DNA from: an uncultured Oscillospiraceae bacterium
Lineage (GTDB): Bacteria > Bacillota > Clostridia > Oscillospirales > Oscillospiraceae
Reading direction: 5' to 3'
DNA length: 9,194 nucleotides
Assembly: GCA_934589665.1 (NCBI GenBank)
Contig: CAKTOJ010000065.1
Location: forward strand, 1-9,194
Position 1 is the first letter of the stretch. Each line of letters opens with the position of its first letter. The translations under genes and the position numbers were made by a program. A model generated the notes under the pieces. That model made no database searches and was not told the origin of the DNA. It saw only the letters and a program-made list of their open reading frames with translations. Of the stretch, positions 1 to 6,299 are shown piece by piece.

Positions 1-516
1 AATCGCGTCGGCAGCCTTATCCTCCGAGCCTGCAGTGATCTCCTCCGGCACAAAGAGCGCATGGAGATACCTTGCACCCGCCGTCAGAATATTGTCATGG
101 GCCGTTCCGCGATCATAAAAGGCGCGCTCCGCGCACGGCGTATGGTCGACCTGCGGAATATCGTCAAAGGCAATATGCGCGATCTCCATGCCGTCGGGCA
201 GCACAAAGCTGACCGCACTGCCCCGCGCCTTGTCCGCATTCGCGTTCAGCCGCGCCGCAAGCTCCTGCACTGTCATGCCGCCGCACGCAACGCCATTGAC
301 GCTGGTATTGGGATAAAAGCGCTGCGCGCCGAGCGCCCATGCGCCAAGGCCCAGATAGGCCACCGCAAGCACGCCTGCCGCAAATGCGGCGATGAGAGGC
401 CTCTTTTTTCCACCTTTCTTGAGACGCTTGCCGCCTCTGGCCGCCTCGTTCGTCCCGGTCGTCGGCAGCGCCGCTTCGTTCTTCTTTTCTTCAAAGGCAC
501 CCATATTCTCTTCCAT
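1..516 (-). CDS. Membrane-anchored protein with peptidoglycan-binding-like (PG_binding_4) domain, L,D-transpeptidase or VanW type; C-terminus cut by window edge
   Basis: The frame stays open for 172 codons from ATG 516 to the left edge, so only the N-terminal part is present. The protein has a charged cytoplasmic head rich in Lys and Arg (about residues 8-39), one hydrophobic segment (about 41-63), and then the motif FYPNTSVNGVACGGMTVQEL (67-86). That motif resembles the start of the PG_binding_4 domain, which in Bacillota precedes either a YkuD L,D-transpeptidase domain or a VanW domain. The expected role is at the outer membrane face, in peptidoglycan cross-linking or binding. The catalytic domain lies outside the window, so the two cannot be told apart. 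The start is uncertain: ATG 516 has GGGAG directly against it with no spacer, whereas ATG 504, four codons in, has GGAAG five bases upstream and may be the real start. It is transcribed from its own promoter at 575-583, separated from the upstream permease by a terminator. Family assignment is fairly sure; the exact enzyme is not. Confidence 0.75.
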   Translation of the reverse strand, partial: MEENMGAFEEKKNEAALPTTGTNEAARGGKRLKKGGKKRPLIAAFAAGVLAVAYLGLGAWALGAQRFYPNTSVNGVACGGMTVQELAARLNANADKARGSAVSFVLPDGMEIAHIAFDDIPQVDHTPCAERAFYDRGTAHDNILTAGARYLHALFVPEEITAGSEDKAADAI

Positions 517-549
517 CTCCCGGCACCCTCCCGCTATCCAATCGTTCTG

Positions 550-567
550 CCGCGGCATACGCCGCGG
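550..567 (-). promoter_or_regulatory. Hairpin at the predicted 5' end of the mRNA of the peptidoglycan-binding protein gene
   Basis: This is a perfect inverted repeat, CCGCGGC (550-556) and GCCGCGG (561-567), around a 4-base loop. The predicted transcription start from the -10 box at 575-580 is near 568, so the RNA would begin with this GC-rich stem-loop. No U-run follows, so it is not a terminator. It could stabilise the mRNA against 5' decay or be an operator overlapping the start site. The structure is seen directly; the role is inferred. Confidence 0.5.
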
Positions 568-574
568 TTACTGT

Positions 575-583
575 ATTATAGCA
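575..583 (-). promoter_or_regulatory. Extended -10 promoter (TGCTATAAT) for the 1-516 gene
   Basis: Read on the minus strand, the bases are TGC followed by a perfect TATAAT (580 to 575). The TG gives an extended -10 element, which fits the absence of a recognisable -35 box at 16-18 bp. It sits between the permease terminator and the downstream gene, about 60 bases ahead of the start codon, so it gives that gene independent expression. Confidence 0.65.
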
Positions 584-626
584 TGGATCAGCAGAAAAAG
601 AATAACGATTTGGTTACAAAAACAGG

Positions 627-653
627 AAAAGAGCACCCTTTCGGGTGCTCTTT
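627..653 (-). terminator. Rho-independent terminator after the purine permease gene
   Basis: GAGCACCC (631-638) pairs perfectly with GGGTGCTC (643-650) around a TTTC loop, and AAA/TTT extends the stem by three pairs. On the minus strand the stem is followed by TTTTCCTGTTTTT, a good U-tract. The stem starts about 21 bases past the permease stop codon (675-677). On the plus strand the T-run is weaker (TTTCTT), and no plus-strand gene ends here. Confidence 0.9.
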
Positions 654-674
654 CTTATGCTGTTGTGAGCGCTC

Positions 675-2096
675 TTACACCACCGCGAAGAACTTGATGA
701 GGAAGAGGACGGAGATCACATAGGTCAGGACGCTGACCTCCTTGGCCTTGCCGGAGAGAACCTTGACAAAGGTGTAGGAGATCAGGCCGAGGCCGATGGC
801 GTGGCCGATGGAGCCAGAGATCGGCATACCGATGAGCATGATGGAAACCGGCAGCATCTGATCCATGTCGTCGAAGTTCACATTCTTGAGACCCTGAAGC
901 ATCAGAACACCGACGTAGATAAGGGCCGCGGAGGTCGCAGCACCGGGAATGATGGCCGCGACAGGCGCAAGGAACATGCAGGCGAGGAAGAGCACTGCTG
1001 TGGTCAGCGCGGTCAGGCCGGTACGACCGCCGGCTTCCACACCGGAAGCGGACTCGATGAAGGTGGTGACGGTGGAGGTACCGGTGCAGGCGCCCGCGAC
1101 CGTACCGATCGCATCGGAGAGCAGAGCCTCCTTCATCTGGGGCATGTTGCCCTCAGAATCGACCATGCCGGCGCGGGAAGCCGTACCGACGAGGGTGCCG
1201 ATGGTATCGAACATGTCGATCATGCAGAAGGTGATGACCAGTGTGATGGCGGTGAACCAGCCAATGTTCACAAAGCCCGCGAAGTCAAACTTGAAGAGCG
1301 TGGTGGAGACCATGTCGGCAAAGGGGGGCACAAAGCTCGCCGTGGCCAGACTGGCAAAGGGATTGACATGCAGGAACAGCGCACTGCCGCCCCAGTAAAG
1401 TACAGAGGAGAAGAGCATGCCGAGCAGAACAGCCGCCTTGACGCCCTTCTTGGCCAGAACGACCATCACAAATACGCCAAGGAAGGCCGTAACAGCCGTG
1501 AGGACCATGGTGTGATAGCCGGAGCCCATGCTGCCCTGAATGATGCTGGGCGTGAGTGCGCCGAAGAAATCGCGCATGATGTAGAACGGGCCGCCGTTTT
1601 CGGAGTAAATACCGACATTGGAGCCAAGGCCGATGTTCATGAGCATCAGGCCAATGGCGGGGGCGATACCATAACGCACGCCGAGAGGAATGGCCTCGAC
1701 GATCTTCTCACGAACCTTGAGGAGCGTGAGGATCAGGAACACGATGCCCTCAATCAGGATGATGACGAGCGCAGCCTGAAAGGCGCTTTCATAGCTGCAA
1801 TCGTTGATGACGGCGATGTTGGCGACGACAACGGCGAAGAAGCTGTTGAGACCCATACCGGGCGCCATCACGAAGGGCTTGTTAGCCAGAAAGGCCATGC
1901 AGATCGTGCCGATGGCGGAAGCAATGCAGGTGGCGAGGAACACACCGTTCCACAGCGGGGTGCCAACCGCGAACCCGGTCAGCAGATTGGGGTTCAGGGC
2001 GATGATATAGGCCATCGTCATGAACGTGGTAAGACCAGCCAGCAGCTCGGTTCTTACCGTAGTACCGTTCTCCTGGAGCTTAAATAGCTTTTCCAT
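675..2096 (-). CDS. NCS2-family purine permease, AzgA/PbuG-like (hypoxanthine/guanine/adenine uptake)
   Basis: This is a 473-residue polytopic membrane protein, a normal length for proton-coupled AzgA-type nucleobase permeases that feed purine salvage. Visible family signatures are MAPGMGLNSFF (77-87) in the TM3 region, DMFDTIGTLVG (294-304) with its acidic and Thr/Gly substrate-site residues, and the TM10-type stretch from TSTVTTFIES (340-349) through GVEAGGRTG (352-360). Hydrophobic segments fill the rest, consistent with the 12-14 helices of the fold. I chose ATG 2096 because AGGGAG lies 7 bases upstream; an in-frame ATG at 2153 has no ribosome site and would add 19 polar residues unlike the family. 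The gene is monocistronic, between its own promoter (2171-2199) and the terminator at 627-653. Codons are strongly C/G-ending and look more optimised than in neighbouring genes, hinting at high expression. No purine riboswitch was recognised in the leader. The exact nucleobase cannot be read from the sequence. Confidence 0.93.
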   Translation of the reverse strand: MEKLFKLQENGTTVRTELLAGLTTFMTMAYIIALNPNLLTGFAVGTPLWNGVFLATCIASAIGTICMAFLANKPFVMAPGMGLNSFFAVVVANIAVINDCSYESAFQAALVIILIEGIVFLILTLLKVREKIVEAIPLGVRYGIAPAIGLMLMNIGLGSNVGIYSENGGPFYIMRDFFGALTPSIIQGSMGSGYHTMVLTAVTAFLGVFVMVVLAKKGVKAAVLLGMLFSSVLYWGGSALFLHVNPFASLATASFVPPFADMVSTTLFKFDFAGFVNIGWFTAITLVITFCMIDMFDTIGTLVGTASRAGMVDSEGNMPQMKEALLSDAIGTVAGACTGTSTVTTFIESASGVEAGGRTGLTALTTAVLFLACMFLAPVAAIIPGAATSAALIYVGVLMLQGLKNVNFDDMDQMLPVSIMLIGMPISGSIGHAIGLGLISYTFVKVLSGKAKEVSVLTYVISVLFLIKFFAVV

Positions 2097-2170
2097 GATT
2101 TCTCTCCCTTTCTTATGTTTCGTCATTTCACCTAAATAATTTTCAGGTCTCATAACGAAGATTCAGCATA

Positions 2171-2199
2171 ATTATAAGGTTTGTGTCGAAAAATTGCAA
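2171..2199 (-). promoter_or_regulatory. Sigma-A-type promoter of the purine permease gene
   Basis: On the minus strand, TTGCAA (2199 to 2194) and a perfect TATAAT (2176 to 2171) are separated by exactly 17 bases. The predicted start is near 2164, giving a leader of about 68 bases before ATG 2096. The -35 box lies within an inverted repeat, described separately. Confidence 0.75.
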
Positions 2200-2216
2200 T
2201 ACCCTCCCCGCAATTT
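2191..2216. repeat. Inverted repeat overlapping the -35 box of the permease promoter, possible operator
   Basis: AAATTGC (2191-2197) and its exact reverse complement GCAATTT (2210-2216) flank a 12-base spacer. The left arm covers most of the -35 hexamer and the right arm lies just upstream of it. A repressor or activator bound here could control the permease. The repeat is visible; a regulatory role is inferred, and 7-bp arms in AT-rich sequence can occur by chance. Confidence 0.35.
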
Positions 2217-2272
2217 CAATATGTTTTTTTCTTTTACCGGATAGAAATGGGGCATATGGCGGGAAGTGGCGG

Positions 2273-2300
2273 TTGTTTTTGATCGAAAATCTGCTATAAT
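2273..2300 (+). promoter_or_regulatory. Extended -10 promoter of the LTA-synthase-like gene
   Basis: TGC followed by a perfect TATAAT (2295-2300) forms an extended -10, with a weak -35 candidate TTGTTT (2273-2278) at 16 bases. The predicted start near 2307 leaves a short leader of about 28 bases containing the ribosome site GAGGAG (2322-2327). It is divergent from the permease promoter, with about 70 bases between the two -35 regions. Confidence 0.7.
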
Positions 2301-2334
2301 TCTGCTATCCTGATGAATTTTGAGGAGAGCAAGC

Positions 2335-4194
2335 TTGAAACTGTCTCATATCATTTTTGCACCCGCCGAAGCGGAGCCAAAAGAGCGCCGCGCCCACAGA
2401 GTCTATCTTGGCGTACTGCTCACGCTCATCTCGCTCGGCATCGGCCTGCTCGGCCTGCTGCTGACAGCCTGCGCGGACATCTCGCTGCCGAATCTGGAGC
2501 TTTTGAAGTCCTATTTCACTCATCCTCTGCTGCTCACGCTCAACCTTCTGCCGCCGGTGCTGCTGGTCTGGCTGGGATACTTCCTCTCTGGGCGCTGCTG
2601 GTGCGGCGTGCTTGTGAGCGCGCTGTTCGGCGCCGGGCTACCGCTGGTCAATTATTATAAGGTGATGCTGCGCGGCGACCCGCTGCTGGCAAGCGACATC
2701 CTTCTTTTTCGCACGGCAAAGGGCATCATGGGGCACTATACCTTTGATCTGACCGCTCCTGTCCTTTTCACGCTCGCGGCACTGGCTGCCGCACTGCTCT
2801 TCTCCGGCTTTCTTCTGCGCCGCGACGGTCTGCCCGCCCGCACACGTGTGGTTGGCGCGGCGGTCTGTCTGCTCCTCGGCGGCGGACTTTATTTTGGGGC
2901 ATATGCCAACGAAGCGGTTTATGCCAAAACGGCGAACAATGATCTGATCAACGTCTGGTCGGACAATGAGGTTTTTCTCTCGCGCGGCTTCGCCGTGTCG
3001 TTTCTCCATTCCGTGCCGGAAATGTTTCCCGAGAAGCCGGAGGGCTATGATAAGCGCGAGGCCAAGGCGCTGCTCGCGCAGCTGCCCGACGCGAACATTC
3101 CCGACGACCGGAAGGTCACCGTCATGGGAGTGATGCTGGAGGCCTTCTGCGATCTCACGGATCTTGACGCGCTCTCCGGCCTCTCCGCGGTGCAGAAGGT
3201 CTACGCGCCGTGGCACGCGCTGGAGGAGCAGAGTCTTTCCGGTGATCTGCTCACGAACATCTTTGCCGGCGGCACGGTGGATACCGAATGGGGCTTTTTG
3301 ACCGGTGAGAGCCGGCACGATAAATACCGCAGCGCGGTCGGCTCCTATGTGCGCTATTTCGACGCACAGGGCTATGCCACACACTATGCACACCCCGGCT
3401 ACAGCTGGTTTTATAACCGGGAAAACGTCAACGAATACCTCGGCTTCCAGCAGAGCGTTTTCACCGAAAACGGCTTCGGAGAGCTGGTCGACCCGGTCAC
3501 GGCGGCATGGCATTCTGACCGGCAGCTGGTCGACTATCTGCTGCGTGATCTGGACGCGGCGGGCGGCGCTCCTCTGTTCTCCTTCGCTGTGAGCTACCAG
3601 AATCACGGTCCCTACGGCACCGACAGCGCACCGCGCGCCTATGTTTCCGCGCGGCAGACCGGTCTTTCGGAGGAAAGCTGCAATATCATCAACAACTACT
3701 TAAACGGCGTGAAGGAAACCATCGGCGAATACGTCCGCCTGACACAGGAGCTGGAACGACGCGATACGCCTGTGGTGCTGGTGCTCTTCGGCGATCATAA
3801 GCCGTGGATGGGCAATGGCGGAAGCGTGTACGCCGAGCTCGGCGTGGATTTCGACGTTTCAACGCTCACCGGCTTCCGTAACTACTATTCCACGCCCTAT
3901 CTCATCTGGGCGAACAGCGCAGCAAAGAAGGCGCTCGATACGGGCTTCACCGGGGACGGCGGCGAGTTTTCCCCCTGCTTTTTGATGACACGGCTGTTTG
4001 ACGAGTGCGTGTGGGACGGCCCCGGCTTCATGCAGCTCTCCCGCACCATGCGCGAGATCTCTCCGCTTGTTCACGAGCGCGAGCTGTTTTTACAGGGCGG
4101 CGTACTCACCTCCATTCTCAATGACACCGACCGCAGCTTTTACCTCTCCTTCCTCGGCGCACAGTATTACCGAGAGCATGTGCAATACAACTGA
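2335..4194 (+). CDS. LTA synthase / phosphoglycerol transferase-like membrane sulfatase-fold protein
   Basis: This 619-residue protein has about five N-terminal membrane segments (roughly 22-46, 63-85, 88-108, 143-163, 172-190) and then an extracellular alkaline-phosphatase/sulfatase-fold domain. That is the layout of LtaS and related enzymes that transfer phosphoglycerol or similar groups to envelope polymers. Visible active-site candidates, compared with LtaS, are Glu269 (VMLEAF), the nucleophile Thr314 in AGGTVDTEWGFLTG, Trp358, His424 in NHGPY, and Asp487-His488 in FGDHKPW. All expected metal and nucleophile positions appear filled, so it is probably active. The start is TTG 2335, with AGGAG seven bases upstream; a TTG at 2320 overlaps that ribosome site and is unlikely. 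The gene stands alone, with a promoter at 2273-2300 and a terminator at 4206-4232. The FGDHKPW form differs from the GDHYG-type motif of classical LtaS, so the acceptor polymer may not be lipoteichoic acid. Superfamily is sure; substrate is not. Confidence 0.88.
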   Translation: MKLSHIIFAPAEAEPKERRAHRVYLGVLLTLISLGIGLLGLLLTACADISLPNLELLKSYFTHPLLLTLNLLPPVLLVWLGYFLSGRCWCGVLVSALFGAGLPLVNYYKVMLRGDPLLASDILLFRTAKGIMGHYTFDLTAPVLFTLAALAAALLFSGFLLRRDGLPARTRVVGAAVCLLLGGGLYFGAYANEAVYAKTANNDLINVWSDNEVFLSRGFAVSFLHSVPEMFPEKPEGYDKREAKALLAQLPDANIPDDRKVTVMGVMLEAFCDLTDLDALSGLSAVQKVYAPWHALEEQSLSGDLLTNIFAGGTVDTEWGFLTGESRHDKYRSAVGSYVRYFDAQGYATHYAHPGYSWFYNRENVNEYLGFQQSVFTENGFGELVDPVTAAWHSDRQLVDYLLRDLDAAGGAPLFSFAVSYQNHGPYGTDSAPRAYVSARQTGLSEESCNIINNYLNGVKETIGEYVRLTQELERRDTPVVLVLFGDHKPWMGNGGSVYAELGVDFDVSTLTGFRNYYSTPYLIWANSAAKKALDTGFTGDGGEFSPCFLMTRLFDECVWDGPGFMQLSRTMREISPLVHERELFLQGGVLTSILNDTDRSFYLSFLGAQYYREHVQYN

Positions 4195-4205
4195 ACCAAA
4201 CAGGA

Positions 4206-4232
4206 AAAGAGACGCCCTCACGGCGTCTCTTT
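4206..4232. terminator. Shared bidirectional terminator between convergent genes
   Basis: GAGACGCC (4209-4216) pairs with GGCGTCTC (4222-4229) around a 5-base loop, extended by AAA/TTT. It lies 11 bases past the stop of the LTA-synthase-like gene and directly abuts the stop codon (4234-4236) of the minus-strand helicase-loader gene. The minus-strand tail reads CTCTTTTCCTGTTT and the plus-strand tail TTTCTCATTTC, so it probably stops both transcripts. Confidence 0.88.
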
Positions 4233-4233
4233 C

Positions 4234-5217
4234 TCATTTCTTCATTTTCCGGATATCATCGCCGAAAAACGGCAGGATGCGGTAGGCCCCCTCAATGCGG
4301 GAGAGAATATTCGCGCCGTAGCGGCGTGAGAGCTCAAGGGGCGAAAGATTCGTGGAAATGATCGTCTTTTTGTTCGTCATCAACCGCGTGTTGACGATCT
4401 GGTAGAACGCGCTGCGGACAAACTCCGTCGTCAGCTCCGTGCCGAGGTCGTCAATGATGAGCAGGTCGCAGCGCAGGAAGCGTTCCACGTCCTCCTCTGC
4501 GCCGTCCTCGCCGCGGGAGAACTTCTGCGCTTCAAAGCGCTCAAAAACATGGGCGGCGGTATCATAGACGACCGAATGGCCCGTCTCGCTCACAACGCGC
4601 GCGATGCAGGCCGAAAGGAAGGTCTTTCCCAGCCCCGGATCGCCGGAGAGCAGCAGATTCCCGCTGCGTGCGGAAAATTCATATGCGTAATCGCGGCAGG
4701 TGTCGTACACACGCTCCATATTCGCGCGCGGCGAAATGTCCTGATCCGCTGGCGGATAGGGTGAATACACGTCAAAGGAAAACGTCTCAAAGCTCTGCGT
4801 ACCAAGGTCGAGCAGCTGCGAGAGCTCCTCCATCTGCACACGGGCATAATAATCGTTCAGGCAGGAGCAGACCTCGCCGCCGCGCCATCCGGTATCCCCG
4901 CACAGCGGGCAGTTCGGCTTGTCCTCCAGATAATCCGCCGGATAGCCGTGCGCGGTGAGCAGCTCTGCACGCTCGCGCTGAAGCGACAGATTTTCTTCCT
5001 TCAGTGCCTCAATCGCGGGGCGCGGATCGGCGCCCCGGCGCAGCACCGAGGCAATGATCTTCGACATCGTCGCACGCAGCGCGGCATCGATCTCCGCGAT
5101 GCGCGGAATGGCGGCATATACTGTACGCTCACGCTCCCGTAGCGCGGCGGAGCGCCGCTGCTTTGCCTCTTCAAAGCGCGCCGCAGCGCGGCGCATGAGC
5201 CGGCCGTCGTATGCCAT
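4234..5217 (-). CDS. DnaC/DnaI-like AAA+ ATPase, putative replicative helicase loader
   Basis: This 327-residue protein is predicted to load the replicative helicase onto DNA with its DnaD-type partner. The N-terminal part (about 10-90) is helical and charged. A probable zinc-binding knuckle follows, with Cys103, Cys106, Cys117 and Cys119 (CPLCGDTG and CSC). The AAA+ core shows Walker A GDPGLGKT (192-199), Walker B LLIIDD (252-257), sensor-1 ISTN (287-290) and a likely arginine finger at Arg307 (LSRIEG). Length and order match DnaC/DnaI-type proteins of clostridia; IstB-type transposon ATPases are shorter, lack the zinc knuckle and sit beside a transposase, which is absent here. ATG 5217 has GGGAGGG about six bases upstream, in the 13-base gap after the stop of the DnaD-domain gene, so the two are co-transcribed and probably translationally linked. 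I leave the symbol empty because dnaC and dnaI naming conflicts between model species. Confidence 0.9.
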   Translation of the reverse strand: MAYDGRLMRRAAARFEEAKQRRSAALRERERTVYAAIPRIAEIDAALRATMSKIIASVLRRGADPRPAIEALKEENLSLQRERAELLTAHGYPADYLEDKPNCPLCGDTGWRGGEVCSCLNDYYARVQMEELSQLLDLGTQSFETFSFDVYSPYPPADQDISPRANMERVYDTCRDYAYEFSARSGNLLLSGDPGLGKTFLSACIARVVSETGHSVVYDTAAHVFERFEAQKFSRGEDGAEEDVERFLRCDLLIIDDLGTELTTEFVRSAFYQIVNTRLMTNKKTIISTNLSPLELSRRYGANILSRIEGAYRILPFFGDDIRKMKK

Positions 5218-5230
5218 GACGCTCCCTCCC

Positions 5231-6139
5231 TTACAGATACTGCTTCATCCAGTCGTTCCGTCCGCCGCCGGACGGTTTTTCTTCCTTCTTTTTCGCCGCC
5301 GCGTTCTCCGCCGCTGTCTCTTCGGGCGTGTGCAGTCCCTTTTCATGCCATTTTTTCAAAATGCCATTGCAATACGACCACTTGAACTCATGGCAGCGCA
5401 GCACGGTTTTATCATAAGCCAGCGCGACCGTCTCCGCCGGAAAGCCCATATCCACCCATGCGGCCAGATATTTTTCCTCACCCGGCGAAAGCTTTCGGTC
5501 GCCGAGCTGAAGCACCGCCATATACGCGGGATATTTCTGCCGCCGCTCACGCAGCGACTTGAGGTATTCATTTGCGCTGGCTGTGGACAGCAGCCCCCGC
5601 CGCGCCCACGCATAGCCCTCCTGCTCAATCTGGCGCATGGTGGGAAGGCCCGTGCCGTAGTGCTCGGCATGCTGCTCAATGCAGTGATGCACCAGCAGGA
5701 AGATCACATCGGCCGGCAGGCCGAGATCCTCATAAAGTCCCAGAAGCTTTCCGACCGACGGCGAAGAAAGCGGACCGAGCTTACGCTCAACCTCGCGCAG
5801 GAGCGCGGCAAAGCCTCCGTCATTTTCAATCTTGCGCGCAACATCCTCACGCGTATAGCTCGGGCGCTCGCGCTCCGGCTCCCGCACAGGCTCCGGCGCA
5901 CTCTTCGGCACGCCGACGAGCCCCATGCGTGCAAGCGCGGCCTCCGCCGCGCCCCGCCGCGCCTCGCTCCAATGAAGCGAGGCACAGAGCGTCTCAGGCG
6001 TTGCGCTCCCGCGGTTTTTCACCAGGCACAGGTAGAGAAGCGCCGCGTCGCCGTTGCCGCTGTCGATCAGCCGCCGCGTCACAGCGGCCGAGAGCGTGAT
6101 ATTCTCTTCTTCGCTCAAATGCAGGACATAGCCGGACAC
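5231..6139 (-). CDS. DnaD-domain primosome protein with two DnaD repeats
   Basis: This 302-residue protein belongs to the DnaD/DnaB primosome family, which binds DNA and recruits the helicase loader at origins or stalled forks. The N-terminal region (about 1-78) is probably winged-helix-like. It is followed by a Pro/Glu/Arg-rich linker (about 80-94) and two DnaD-type helical repeats (about 97-190 and 203-275). The second repeat ends in YCNGILKKW (256-264), the YxxxIxxxW motif linked in this family to single-stranded DNA binding. The tail is a Lys/Glu/Gly-rich low-complexity stretch. I chose GTG 6139 because a perfect AAAGGAGG lies 8 bases upstream (6155-6148) and a promoter lies just before it. 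The frame continues upstream to an ATG at 6301, but that would run through the promoter and into the divergent gene. It is the first gene of an operon with the loader, 13 bases ahead of it. The pairing supports both calls. Confidence 0.88.
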   Translation of the reverse strand: MSGYVLHLSEEENITLSAAVTRRLIDSGNGDAALLYLCLVKNRGSATPETLCASLHWSEARRGAAEAALARMGLVGVPKSAPEPVREPERERPSYTREDVARKIENDGGFAALLREVERKLGPLSSPSVGKLLGLYEDLGLPADVIFLLVHHCIEQHAEHYGTGLPTMRQIEQEGYAWARRGLLSTASANEYLKSLRERRQKYPAYMAVLQLGDRKLSPGEEKYLAAWVDMGFPAETVALAYDKTVLRCHEFKWSYCNGILKKWHEKGLHTPEETAAENAAAKKKEEKPSGGGRNDWMKQYL

Positions 6140-6170
6140 GCCGCGTTCCTCCTTTGAAAATTCTCCGATC

Positions 6171-6199
6171 ATTTTACACGAATTTTTCCGCCTCGTAAA
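6171..6199 (-). promoter_or_regulatory. Promoter of the DnaD / helicase-loader operon
   Basis: On the minus strand TTTACG (6199 to 6194) and TAAAAT (6176 to 6171) are 17 bases apart. The predicted start near 6164 gives a leader of about 25 bases that still contains the complete AAAGGAGG ribosome site, which fits the GTG 6139 start. Confidence 0.65.
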
Positions 6200-6299
6200 T
6201 AGCCGAAATGCGGAAATAAAAATTTTCCCAATTCCCTGACAAAATACGCCCTGCTTTTCATGCCGCGCCCCGTACAATGCAGAAAAGGAGGGAAGAATC

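Noticed and set aside
801..2087. A 428-codon open frame on the plus strand, antisense to the purine permease
   Set aside because: The product is rich in His, Asp, Gly, Arg and Gln with no domain or membrane logic. It is fully covered by a clearly conserved permease whose strongly C/G-ending codons remove stops from the antisense frame. I saw no ribosome site supporting it.
2097..2334. Purine riboswitch or PurR box pair upstream of the permease
   Set aside because: I looked for the conserved guanine-riboswitch core and for paired CGAA-containing PurR boxes and found neither; scattered CGAA/TTCG tetramers do not have the right spacing or flanks.
2638..3606. A 322-codon open frame on the minus strand, antisense to the LTA-synthase-like gene
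   Set aside because: It is a shadow frame over a gene with intact active-site motifs; its product is low in hydrophobic structure and matches no family I know.
4234..5217. The AAA+ gene as an IstB-type insertion sequence ATPase
   Set aside because: The N-terminal Cys4 knuckle, the length of 327 residues, the DnaD-domain partner and the lack of any transposase or terminal repeats all point to a primosomal helicase loader.
5054..6157. A 367-codon open frame on the plus strand over the DnaD and helicase-loader genes
   Set aside because: It spans two conserved minus-strand genes and the gap between them, and its translation is Arg/Ala/Leu-rich as expected for the antisense of GC-rich coding DNA.
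6208..6236. AT-rich imperfect inverted repeat with TTTTCCC and AATTCCC, considered as a Noc-binding or autoregulatory site
   Set aside because: It does not match ATTTCCCGGGAAAT; the half sites are in the wrong order or carry an extra base. No parS (TGTTTCACGTGAAACA) was found in the window either.
6236..6278. Promoter for noc using CTGACA (6236-6241) or TACAAT (6273-6278)
   Set aside because: CTGACA has no good -10 at the right distance. TACAAT has no -35 and would start transcription inside the ribosome binding site. The noc promoter must lie in this region, but I cannot place it.
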